This document shows, piece after piece, positions 12,401-24,400 of a DNA stretch of 64,000 nucleotides. How positions within the stretch are numbered: position 1 is the stretch's first letter; each line of letters opens with the position of its first letter. A model generated the notes under the pieces. It made no database searches and was not told the origin of the DNA. It was given only the letters and a program-made list of their open reading frames with translations. Origin of the DNA: Nansenia antarctica (taxonomy: Eukaryota > Chordata > Actinopteri > Argentiniformes > Microstomatidae); NCBI GenBank assembly GCA_963989245.1, contig OZ022342.1:8751612-8815611 (forward strand), given 5' to 3'. The translations under genes were made by a program, and so were the position numbers.

Positions 12401-15400
12401 TGATGTTGTTGTTGAGATAAATGCACTACTTGTTGATGTGGATGTTGTTGAAGGAGCATTTGATGTTGTAAGAGGCTGTCCAGTTGTGGTAGCTGTCTCT
12501 GTTGTGGATTGTGTGGAAGTAGAGGTTGGGGAGGTTGTCGATGGGGTTGAGGACATTGTTGTGGATGTTTCAGGCTGTGTTGTAGTGATTTGTGTCGGAT
12601 TTGTTGAGGTGGTGGCTGCTATTGTTGTTGGTGTGGATGTTGTTGAAGGAGCATTTGATGTTGTAAGAGGCTTTCCAGTTGTGGTAGTTGTCTCTGTTGC
12701 GGATTGTGTGGAAGTAGAGGTTGGGGAGGTTGTCGATGGGGTGGAGGACATTGTTGTGGATGTTTCAGGCTGTGTTGTAGTGGTTTGTGTCGGATTTGTT
12801 GAGGTGGTGGCTGCTATTGTTGTTTCTGTCGAACTTGTGGTGAGAACAGTCACTGCTGTTGTCAACGTTGCGGCAGTTGTTGTGGAAGATGGGGTAGATG
12901 TTTCAGCAACACTTGTTGATTCAAATGGTGCTTGAGTTGTGCTGGTAATTTGTGAAATGTTTGGTCTTACAATGGGAGCAGCCTTTTGTGTTGTTGAAGC
13001 TCCAGTAGAAGTGCTCTGTGATGTTGTTGTTGAGATAAATGCACTACTTGTTGATGTGGATGTTGTTGAAGGAGCATTTGATGTTGTAAGAGGCTTTCCA
13101 GTTGTGGTAGCTGTCTCTGTTGCGGATTGTGTGGAAGTAGAGGTTGGGGAGGTTGTCGATGGGGTTGAGGACATTGTTGTGGATGTTTCAGGCTGTGTTG
13201 TAGTGGTTTGTGTCGGATTTGTTGAGGTGGTGGCTGCTATTGTTGTTGGTGTGGATGTTGTTGAAGGAGCATTTGATGTTGTAATAGGCTGTCCAGTTGT
13301 GGTAGTTGTCTCTGTTGCGGATTGTGTGGAAGTAGAGGTTGGGGAGGTTGTTGATGTGGAGGACGACAGTGTTGTGGATGTTTCAGGCTGCGTTGTAGTG
13401 GTTTGTGTCGGATTTGTTGAGGTGGAGGCTGCTAATGTTGTTTCTGTCGAACTTGTGGTGAGAACAGTCACTGCTGTTGTCAACGTTGCGGCAGTTGTTG
13501 TGGAAGATGGGGTAGATGTTTCAGCAACACTTGTTGATTCAAATGGTGCTTGAGTTGTGCTGGTAATTTGTGAAATGTTTGGTCTTACAATGGGAGCAGC
13601 CTTTTGTGTTGTTGAAGCTCCAGTAGAAGTGCTCTGTGATGTTGTTGTTGAGATAAATGCACTACTTGTTGATGTGGATGTTGTTGAAGGAGCATTTGAT
13701 GTTGTAAGAGGCTGTCCAGTTGTGGTAGCTGTCTCTGTTGTGGATTGTGTGGAAGTAGAGGTTGGGGAGGTTGTCGATGGGGTTGAGGACATTGTTGTGG
13801 ATGTTTCAGGCTGTGTTGTAGTGGTTTGTGTCGGATTTGTTGAGGTGGTGGCTGCTATTGTTGTTGGTGTGGATGTTGTTGAAGGAGCATTTGATGTTGT
13901 AAGAGGCTTTCCAGTTGTGGTAGTTGTCTCTGTTGCGGATTGTGTGGAAGTAGAGGTTGGGGAGGTTGTCGATGGGGTGGAGGACATTGTTGTGGATGTT
14001 TCAGGCTGTGTTGTAGTGGTTTGTGTCGGATTTGTTGAGGTGGTGGCTGCTATTGTTGTTTCTGTCGAACTTGTGGTGAGAACAGTCACTGCTGTTGTCA
14101 ACGTTGCGGCAGTTGTTGTGGAAGATGGGGTAGATGTTTCAGCAACACTTGTTGATTCAAATGGTGCTTGCGTTGTGCTGGTAATTTGTGAAATGTTTGG
14201 TCTTACAATGGGAGCAGCCTTTTGTGTTGTTGAAGCTCCAGTAGAAGTGCTCTGTGATGTTGTTGTTGAGATAAATGCACTACTTGTTGATGTGGATGTT
14301 GTTGAAGGAGCATATGATGTTGTAAGAGGCTGTCCAGTTGTGGTAGCTGTCTCTGTTGTGGATTGTGTGGAAGTAGAGGTTGGGGAGGTTGTCGATGGGG
14401 TTGAGGACATTGTTGTGGATGTTTCAGGCTGTGTTGTAGTGGTTTGTGTCGGATTTGTTGAGGTGGTGGCTGCTATTGTTGTTGGTGTGGATGTTGTTGA
14501 AGGAGCATTTGATGTTGTAAGAGGCTTTCCAGTTGTGGTAGTTGTCTCTGTTGCGGATTGTGTGGAAGTAGAGGTTGGGGAGGTTGTCGATGGGGTGGAG
14601 GACATTGTTGAGGATGTTTCAGGCTGTGTTGTAGTGGTTTGTGTCGGATTTGTTGAGGTGGTGGCTGCTATTGTTGTTTCTGTCGAACTTGTGGTGAGAA
14701 CAGTCACTGCTGTTGTCAACGTTGCGGCAGTTGTTGTGGAAGATGGGGTAGATGTTTCAGCAACACTTGTTGATTCAAATGGTGCTTGCGTTGTGCTGGT
14801 AATTTGTGAAATGTTTGGTCTTACAATGGGAGCAGCCTTTTGTGTTGTTGAAGCTCCAGTAGAAGTGCTCTGTGATGTTGTTGTTGAGATAAATGCACTA
14901 CTTGTTGATGTGGATGTTGTTGAAGGAGCATTTGATGTTGTAAGAGGCTGTCCAGTTGTGGTAGCTGTCTCTGTTGTGGATTGTGTGGAAGTAGAGGTTG
15001 GGGAGGTTGTCGATGGGGTTGAGGACATTGTTGTGGATGTTTCAGGCTGTGTTGTAGTGGTTTGTGTCGGATTTGTTGAGGTGGTGGCTGCTATTGTTGT
15101 TGGTGTGGATGTTGTTGAAGGAGCATTTGATGTTGTAAGAGGCTTTCCAGTTGTGGTAGTTGTCTCTGTTGCGGATTGTGTGGAAGTAGAGGTTGGGGAG
15201 GTTGTCGATGGGGTGGAGGACATTGTTGTGGATGTTTCAGGCTGTGTTGTAGTGGTTTGTGTCGGATTTGTTGAGGTGGTGGCTGCTATTGTTGTTTCTG
15301 TCGAACTTGTGGTGAGAACAGTCACTGCTGTTGTCAACGTTGCGGCAGTTGTTGTGGAAGATGGGGTAGATGTTTCAGCAACACTTGTTGATTCAAATGG

Positions 15401-18400
15401 TGCTTGCGTTGTGCTGGTAATTTGTGAAATGTTTGGTCTTACAATGGGAGCAGCCTTTTGTGTTGTTGAAGCTCCAGTAGAAGTGCTCTGTGATGTTGTT
15501 GTTGAGATAAATGCACTACTTGTTGATGTGGATGTTGTTGAAGGAGCATTTGATGTTGTAAGAGGCTGTCCAGTTGTGGTAGCTGTCTCTGTTGTGGATT
15601 GTGTGGAAGTAGAGGTTGGGGAGGTTGTCGATGGGGTTGAGGACATTGTTGTGGATGTTTCAGGCTGTGTTGTAGTGGTTTGTGTCGGATTTGTTGAGGT
15701 GGTGGCTGCTATTGTTGTTGGTGTGGATGTTGTTGAAGGAGCATTTGATGTTGTAAGAGGCTTTCCAGTTGTGGTAGTTGTCTCTGTTGCGGATTGTGTG
15801 GAAGTAGAGGTTGGGGAGGTTGTCGATGGGGTTGAGGACATTGTTGTGGATGTTTCAGGCTGTGTTGTAGTGGTTTGTGTCGGATTTGTTGAGGTGGTGG
15901 CTGCTATTGTTGTTGGTGTGGATGTTGTTGAAGGAGCATTTGATGTTGTAAGAGGCTTTCCAGTTGTTGTATTTGTCTCTGTTGCGGATTGTGTGGAAGT
16001 AGAGGTTGGGGAGGTTGTTGATGTGGAGGACGACAGTGTTGTGGATGTTTCAGGCTGCGTTGTAGTGGTTTGTGTCGGATTTGTTGAGGTGGAGGCTGCT
16101 AATGTTGTTTCTGTCGAACTTGTGGTGAGAACAGTCACTGCTGTTGTCAACGTTGCGGCAGTTGTTGTGGAAGATGGGGTAGATGTTTCAGCAACACTTG
16201 TTGATTCAAATGGTGCTTGAGTTGTGCTGGTAATTTGTGAAATGTTTGGTCTTACAATGGGAGCAGCCTTTTGTGTTGTTGAAGCTCCAGTAGAAGTGCT
16301 CTGTGATGTTGTTGTTGAGATAAATGCACTACTTGTTGATGTGGATGTTGTTGAAGGAGCATTTGATGTTGTAAGAGGCTGTCCAGTTGTGGTAGCTGTC
16401 TCTGTTGTGGATTGTGTGGAAGTAGAGGTTGGGGAGGTTGTCGATGGGGTTGAGGACATTGTTGTGGATGTTTCAGGCTGTGTTGTAGTGGTTTGTGTCG
16501 GATTTGTTGAGGTGGTGGCTGCTATTGTTGTTGGTGTGGATGTTGTTGAAGGAGCATTTGATGTTGTAAGAGGCTTTCCAGTTGTGGTAGTTGTCTCTGT
16601 TGCGGATTGTGTGGAAGTAGAGGTTGGGGAGGTTGTCGATGGGGTGGAGGACATTGTTGTGGATGTTTCAGGCTGTGTTGTAGTGGTTTGTGTCGGATTT
16701 GTTGAGGTGGTGGCTGCTATTGTTGTTGGTGTGGATGTTGTTGAAGGAGCATTTGATGTTGTAAGAGGCTTTCCAGTTGTTGTATTTGTCTCTGTTGCGG
16801 ATTGTGTGGAAGTAGAGGTTGGGGAGGTTGTTGATGTGGAGGACGACAGTGTTGTGGATGTTTCAGGCTGCGTTGTAGTGGTTTGTGTCGGATTTGTTGA
16901 GGTGGAGGCTGCTAATGTTGTTTCTGTCGAACTTGTGGTGAGAACAGTCACTGCTGTTGTCAACGTTGCGGCAGTTGTTGTGGAAGATGGGGTAGATGTT
17001 TCAGCAACACTTGTTGATTCAAATGGTGCTTGAGTTGTGCTGGTAATTTGTGAAATGTTTGGTCTTACAATGGGAGCAGCCTTTTGTGTTGTTGAAGCTC
17101 CAGTAGAAGTGCTCTGTGATGTTGTTGTTGAGATAAATGCACTACTTGTTGATGTGGATGTTGTTGAAGGAGCATTTGATGTTGTAAGAGGCTGTCCAGT
17201 TGTGGTAGCTGTCTCTGTTGTGGATTGTGTGGAAGTAGAGGTTGGGGAGGTTGTCGATGGGGTTGAGGACATTGTTGTGGATGTTTCAGGCTGTGTTGTA
17301 GTGGTTTGTGTCGGATTTGTTGAGGTGGTGGCTGCTATTGTTGTTGGTGTGGATGTTGTTGAAGGAGCATTTGATGTTGTAAGAGGCTTTCCAGTTGTGG
17401 TAGTTGTCTCTGTTGCGGATTGTGTGGAAGTAGAGGTTGGGGAGGTTGTCGATGGGGTGGAGGACATTGTTGTGGATGTTTCAGGCTGTGTTGTAGTGGT
17501 TTGTGTCGGATTTGTTGAGGTGGTGGCTGCTATTGTTGTTTCTGTCGAACTTGTGGTGAGAACAGTCACTGCTGTTGTCAACGTTGCGGCAGTTGTTGTG
17601 GAAGATGGGGTAGATGTTTCAGCAACACTTGTTGATTCAAATGGTGCTTGCGTTGTGCTGGTAATTTGTGAAATGTTTGGTCTTACAATGGGAGCAGCCT
17701 TTTGTGTTGTTGAAGCTCCAGTAGAAGTGCTCTGTGATGTTGTTGTTGAGATAAATGCACTACTTGTTGATGTGGATGTTGTTGAAGGAGCATTTGATGT
17801 TGTAAGAGGCTGTCCAGTTGTGGTAGCTGTCTCTGTTGTGGATTGTGTGGAAGTAGAGGTTGGGGAGGTTGTCGATGGGGTTGAGGACATTGTTGTGGAT
17901 GTTTCAGGCTGTGTTGTAGTGGTTTGTGTCGGATTTGTTGAGGTGGTGGCTGCTATTGTTGTTGGTGTGGATGTTGTTGAAGGAGCATTTGATGTTGTAA
18001 GAGGCTTTCCAGTTGTGGTAGTTGTCTCTGTTGCGGATTGTGTGGAAGTAGAGGTTGGGGAGGTTGTTGATGTGGAGGACGACAGTGTTGTGGATGTTTC
18101 AGTCTGCGTTGTAGTGGTTTGTGTCGGATTTGTTGAGGTGGAGGCTGCTAATGTTGTTTCTGTCAAACTTGTGGTGAGAACAGGCACTGCAGTTGTCAAC
18201 GTTGCGGCAGTTGTTGTGGAAGATGGGGTAGATGTTTCAGCAACCCTTGTTGATTCAAATGGTGCTTGAGTTGTGCTGGTAATTTGTGAAATGTTTGGTC
18301 TTACAATGGGAGCAGCCTTTTGTGTTGTTGAAGCTCCAGTAGAAGTGCTCTGTGATGTTGTTGTTGAGATAAATGCACTACTTGTTGATGTGGATGTTGT

Positions 18401-21400
18401 TGAAGGAGCATTTGATGTTGTAAGAGGCTGTCCAGTTGTGGTAGCTGTCTCTGTTGTGGATTGTGTGGAAGTAGAGGTTGGGGAGGTTGTCGATGGGGTT
18501 GAGGACATTGTTGTGGATGTTTCAGGCTGTGTTGTAGTGGTTTGTGTCGGATTTGTTGAGGTGGTGGCTGCTATTGTTGTTGGTGTGGATGTTGTTGAAG
18601 GAGCATTTGATGTTGTAAGAGGCTTTCCAGTTGTGGTAGTTGTCTCTGTTGCGGATTGTGTGGAAGTAGAGGTTGGGGAGGTTGTCGATGGGGTTGAGGA
18701 CATTGTTGTGGATGTTTCAGGCTGTGTTGTAGTGGTTTGTGTCGGATTTTTTGAGGTGGTGGCTGCTATTGTTGTTGGTGTGGATGTTGTTGAAGGAGCA
18801 TTTGATGTTGTAAGAGGCTTTCCAGTTGTTGTAGTTGTCTCTGTTGCGGATTGTGTGGAAGTAGAGGTTGGGGAGGTTGTTGATGTGGAGGACGACAGTG
18901 TTGTGGATGTTTCAGGCTGCGTTGTAGTGGTTTGTGTCGGATTTGTTGAGGTGGAGGCTGCTAATGTTGTTTCTGTCGAACTTGTGGTGAGAACAGTCAC
19001 TGCTGTTGTCAACGTTGCGGCAGTTGTTGTGGAAGATGGGGTAGATGTTTCAGCAACACTTGTTGATTCAAATGGTGCTTGAGTTGTGCTGGTAATTTGT
19101 GAAATGTTTGGTCTTACAATGGGAGCAGCCTTTTGTGTTGTTGAAGCTCCAGTAGAAGTGCTCTGTGATGTTGTTGTTGAGATAAATGCACTACTTGTTG
19201 ATGTGGATGTTGTTGAAGGAGCATTTGATGTTGTAAGAGGCTGTCCAGTTGTGGTAGCTGTCTCTGTTGTGGATTGTGTGGAAGTAGAGGTTGGGGAGGT
19301 TGTCGATGGGGTTGAGGACATTGTTGTGGATGTTTCAGGCTGTGTTGTAGTGGTTTGTGTCGGATTTGTTGAGGTGGTGGCTGCTATTGTTGTTGGTGTG
19401 GATGTTGTTGAAGGAGCATTTGATGTTGTAAGAGGCTTTCCAGTTGTGGTAGTTGTCTCTGTTGCGGATTGTGTGGAAGTAGAGGTTGGGGAGGTTGTCG
19501 ATGGGGTGGAGGACATTGTTGTGGATGTTTCAGGCTGTGTTGTAGTGGTTTGTGTCGGATTTGTTGAGGTGGTGGCTGCTATTGTTGTTTCTGTCGAACT
19601 TGTGGTGAGAACAGTCACTGCTGTTGTCAACGTTGCGGCAGTTGTTGTGGAAGATGGGGTACATGTTTCAGCAACACTTGTTGATTCAAATGGTGCTTGC
19701 GTTGTGCTGGTAATTTGTGAAATGTTTGGTCTTACAATGGGAGCAGCCTTTTGTGTTGTTGAAGCTCCAGTAGAAGTGCTCTGTGATGTTGTTGTTGAGA
19801 TAAATGCACTACTTGTTGATGTGGATGTTGTTGAAGGAGCATATGATGTTGTAAGAGGCTGTCCAGTTGTGGTAGCTGTCTCTGTTGTGGATTGTGTGGA
19901 AGTAGAGGTTGGGGAGGTTGTCGATGGGGTTGAGGACATTGTTGTGGATGTTTCAGGCTGTGTTGTAGTGGTTTGTGTCGGATTTGTTGAGGTGGTGGCT
20001 GCTATTGTTGTTGGTGTGGATGTTGTTGAAGGAGCATTTGATGTTGTAAGAGGCTTTCCAGTTGTGGTAGTTGTCTCTGTTGCGGATTGTGTGGAAGTAG
20101 AGGTTGGGGAGGTTGTCGATGGGGTGGAGGACATTGTTGAGGATGTTTCAGGCTGTGTTGTAGTGGTTTGTGTCGGATTTGTTGAGGTGGTGGCTGCTAT
20201 TGTTGTTTCTGTCGAACTTGTGGTGAGAACAGTCACTGCTGTTGTCAACGTTGCGGCAGTTGTTGTGGAAGATGGGGTAGATGTTTCAGCAACACTTGTT
20301 GATTCAAATGGTGCTTGCGTTGTGCTGGTAATTTGTGAAATGTTTGGTCTTACAATGGGAGCAGCCTTTTGTGTTGTTGAAGCTCCAGTAGAAGTGCTCT
20401 GTGATGTTGTTGTTGAGATAAATGCACTACTTGTTGATGTGGATGTTGTTGAAGGAGCATTTGATGTTGTAAGAGGCTGTCCAGTTGTGGTAGCTGTCTC
20501 TGTTGTGGATTGTGTGGAAGTAGAGGTTGGGGAGGTTGTCGATGGGGTTGAGGACATTGTTGTGGATGTTTCAGGCTGTGTTGTAGTGGTTTGTGTCGGA
20601 TTTGTTGAGGTGGTGGCTGCTATTGTTGTTGGTGTGGATGTTGTTGAAGGAGCATTTGATGTTGTAAGAGGCTTTCCAGTTGTGGTAGTTGTCTCTGTTG
20701 CGGATTGTGTGGAAGTAGAGGTTGGGGAGGTTGTCGATGGGGTGGAGGACATTGTTGTGGATGTTTCAGGCTGTGTTGTAGTGGTTTGTGTCGGATTTGT
20801 TGAGGTGGTGGCTGCTATTGTTGTTTCTGTCGAACTTGTGGTGAGAACAGTCACTGCTGTTGTCAACGTTGCGGCAGTTGTTGTGGAAGATGGGGTAGAT
20901 GTTTCAGCAACACTTGTTGATTCAAATGGTGCTTGCGTTGTGCTGGTAATTTGTGAAATGTTTGGTCTTACAATGGGAGCAGCCTTTTGTGTTGTTGAAG
21001 CTCCAGTAGAAGTGCTCTGTGATGTTGTTGTTGAGATAAATGCACTACTTGTTGATGTGGATGTTGTTGAAGGAGCATTTGATGTTGTAAGAGGCTGTCC
21101 AGTTGTGGTAGCTGTCTCTGTTGTGGATTGTGTGGAAGTAGAGGTTGGGGAGGTTGTCGATGGGGTTGAGGACATTGTTGTGGATGTTTCAGGCTGTGTT
21201 GTAGTGGTTTGTGTCGGATTTGTTGAGGTGGTGGCTGCTATTGTTGTTGGTGTGGATGTTGTTGAAGGAGCATTTGATGTTGTAAGAGGCTTTCCAGTTG
21301 TGGTAGTTGTCTCTGTTGCGGATTGTGTGGAAGTAGAGGTTGGGGAGGTTGTCGATGGGGTTGAGGACATTGTTGTGGATGTTTCAGGCTGTGTTGTAGT

Positions 21401-24400
21401 GGTTTGTGTCGGATTTGTTGAGGTGGTGGCTGCTATTGTTGTTGGTGTGGATGTTGTTGAAGGAGCATTTGATGTTGTAAGAGGCTTTCCAGTTGTTGTA
21501 TTTGTCTCTGTTGCGGATTGTGTGGAAGTAGAGGTTGGGGAGGTTGTTGATGTGGAGGACGACAGTGTTGTGGATGTTTCAGGCTGCGTTGTAGTGGTTT
21601 GTGTCGGATTTGTTGAGGTGGAGGCTGCTAATGTTGTTTCTGTCGAACTTGTGGTGAGAACAGTCACTGCTGTTGTCAACGTTGCGGCAGTTGTTGTGGA
21701 AGATGGGGTAGATGTTTCAGCAACACTTGTTGATTCAAATGGTGCTTGAGTTGTGCTGGTAATTTGTGAAATGTTTGGTCTTACAATGGGAGCAGCCTTT
21801 TGTGTTGTTGAAGCTCCAGTAGAAGTGCTCTGTGATGTTGTTGTTGAGATAAATGCACTACTTGTTGATGTGGATGTTGTTGAAGGAGCATTTGATGTTG
21901 TAAGAGGCTGTCCAGTTGTGGTAGCTGTCTCTGTTGTGGATTGTGTGGAAGTAGAGGTTGGGGAGGTTGTCGATGGGGTTGAGGACATTGTTGTGGATGT
22001 TTCAGGCTGTGTTGTAGTGGTTTGTGTCGGATTTGTTGAGGTGGTGGCTGCTATTGTTGTTGGTGTGGATGTTGTTGAAGGAGCATTTGATGTTGTAAGA
22101 GGCTTTCCAGTTGTGGTAGTTGTCTCTGTTGCGGATTGTGTGGAAGTAGAGGTTGGGGAGGTTGTCGATGGGGTGGAGGACATTGTTGTGGATGTTTCAG
22201 GCTGTGTTGTAGTGGTTTGTGTCGGATTTGTTGAGGTGGTGGCTGCTATTGTTGTTTCTGTCGAACTTGTGGTGAGAACAGTCACTGCTGTTGTCAACGT
22301 TGCGGCAGTTGTTGTGGAAGATGGGGTAGATGTTTCAGCAACACTTGTTGATTCAAATGGTGCTTGCGTTGTGCTGGTAATTTGTGAAATGTTTGGTCTT
22401 ACAATGGGAGCAGCCTTTTGTGTTGTTGAAGCTCCAGTAGAAGTGCTCTGTGATGTTGTTGTTGAGATAAATGCACTACTTGTTGATGTGGATGTTGTTG
22501 AAGGAGCATTTGATGTTGTAAGAGGCTGTCCAGTTGTGGTAGCTGTCTCTGTTGTGGATTGTGTGGAAGTAGAGGTTGGGGAGGTTGTCGATGGGGTTGA
22601 GGACATTGTTGTGGATGTTTCAGGCTGTGTTGTAGTGGTTTGTGTCGGATTTGTTGAGGTGGTGGCTGCTATTGTTGTTGGTGTGGATGTTGTTGAAGGA
22701 GCATTTGATGTTGTAAGAGGCTTTCCAGTTGTGGTAGTTGTCTCTGTTGCGGATTGTGTGGAAGTAGAGGTTGGGGAGGTTGTTGATGTGGAGGACGACA
22801 GTGTTGTGGATGTTTCAGGCTGCGTTGTAGTGGTTTGTGTCGGATTTGTTGAGGTGGAGGCTGCTAATGTTGTTTCTGTCAAACTTGTGGTGAGAACAGG
22901 CACTGCAGTTGTCAACGTTGCGGCAGTTGTTGTGGAAGATGGGGTAGATGTTTCAGCAACCCTTGTTGATTCAAATGGTGCTTGAGTTGTGCTGGTAATT
23001 TGTGAAATGTTTGGTCTTACAATGGGAGCAGCCTTTTGTGTTGTTGAAGCTCCAGTAGAAGTGCTCTGTGATGTTGTTGTTGAGATAAATGCACTACTTG
23101 TTGATGTGGATGTTGTTGAAGGAGCATTTGATGTTGTAAGAGGCTGTCCAGTTGTGGTAGCTGTCTCTGTTGTGGATTGTGTGGAAGTAGAGGTTGGGGA
23201 GGTTGTCGATGGGGTTGAGGACATTGTTGTGGATGTTTCAGGCTGTGTTGTAGTGGTTTGTGTCGGATTTGTTGAGGTGGTGGCTGCTATTGTTGTTGGT
23301 GTGGATGTTGTTGAAGGAGCATTTGATGTTGTAAGAGGCTTTCCAGTTGTGGTAGTTGTCTCTGTTGCGGATTGTGTGGAAGTAGAGGTTGGTGAGGTTG
23401 TCGATGGGGTTGAGGACATTGTTGTGGATGTTTCAGGCTGTGTTGTAGTGGTTTGTGTCGGATTTGTTGAGGTGGTGGCTGCTATTGTTGTTGGTGTGGA
23501 TGTTGTTGAAGGAGCATTTGATGTTGTAAGAGGCTTTCCAGTTGTTGTAGTTGTCTCTGTTGCGGATTGTGTGGAAGTAGAGGTTGGGGAGGTTGTTGAT
23601 GTGGAGGACGACAGTGTTGTGGATGTTTCAGGCTGCGTTGTAGTGGTTTGTGTCGGATTTGTTGAGGTGGAGGCTGCTAATGTTGTTTCTGTCGAACTTG
23701 TGGTGAGAACAGTCACTGCTGTTGTCAACGTTGCGGCAGTTGTTATGGAAGATGGGGTAGATGTTTCAGCAACACTTGTTGATTCAAATGGTGCTTGAGT
23801 TGTGCTGGTAATTTGTGAAATGTTTGGTCTTACAATGGGAGCAGCCTTTTGTGTTGTTGAAGCTCCAGTAGAAGTGCTCTGTGATGTTGTTGTTGAGATA
23901 AATGCACTACTTGTTGATGTGGATGTTGTTGAAGGAGCATTTGATGTTGTAAGAGGCTTTCCAGTTGTGGTAGCTGTCTCTGTTGCGGATTGTGTGGAAG
24001 TAGAGGTTGGGGAGGTTGTCGATGGGGTGGAGGACATTGTTGTGGATGTTTCAGGCTGTGTTGTAGTGGTTTGTGTCGGATTTGTTGAGGTGGTGGCTGC
24101 TATTGTTGTTGGTGTGGATGTTGTTGAAGGAGCATTTGATGTTGTAAGAGGCTTTCCAGTTGTGGTAGTTGTCTCTGTTGCGGATTGTGTGGAAGTAGAG
24201 GTTGGGGAGGTTGTCGATGGGGTGGAGGACATTGTTGTGGATGTTTCAGGCTGTGTTGTAGTGGTTTGTGTCGGATTTGTTGAGGTGGTGGCTGCTATTG
24301 TTGTTTCTGTCGAACTTGTGGTGAGAACAGTCACTGCTGTTGTCAACGTTGCGGCAGTTGTTGTGGAAGATGGGGTACATGTTTCAGCAACACTTGTTGA

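Noticed and set aside
13557..16220. Plus-strand 887-codon Val/Asp/Glu/Gly-rich open frame, with similar ones of 204-822 codons across the window
   Set aside because: They lie antisense to the fully open Thr/Ser/Pro frame, end at unit junctions, start only at non-ATG codons within the repeat, and are lengthened by changes that are silent on the minus strand. A protein of mostly Val, Asp and Glu has no family match that I recognise.
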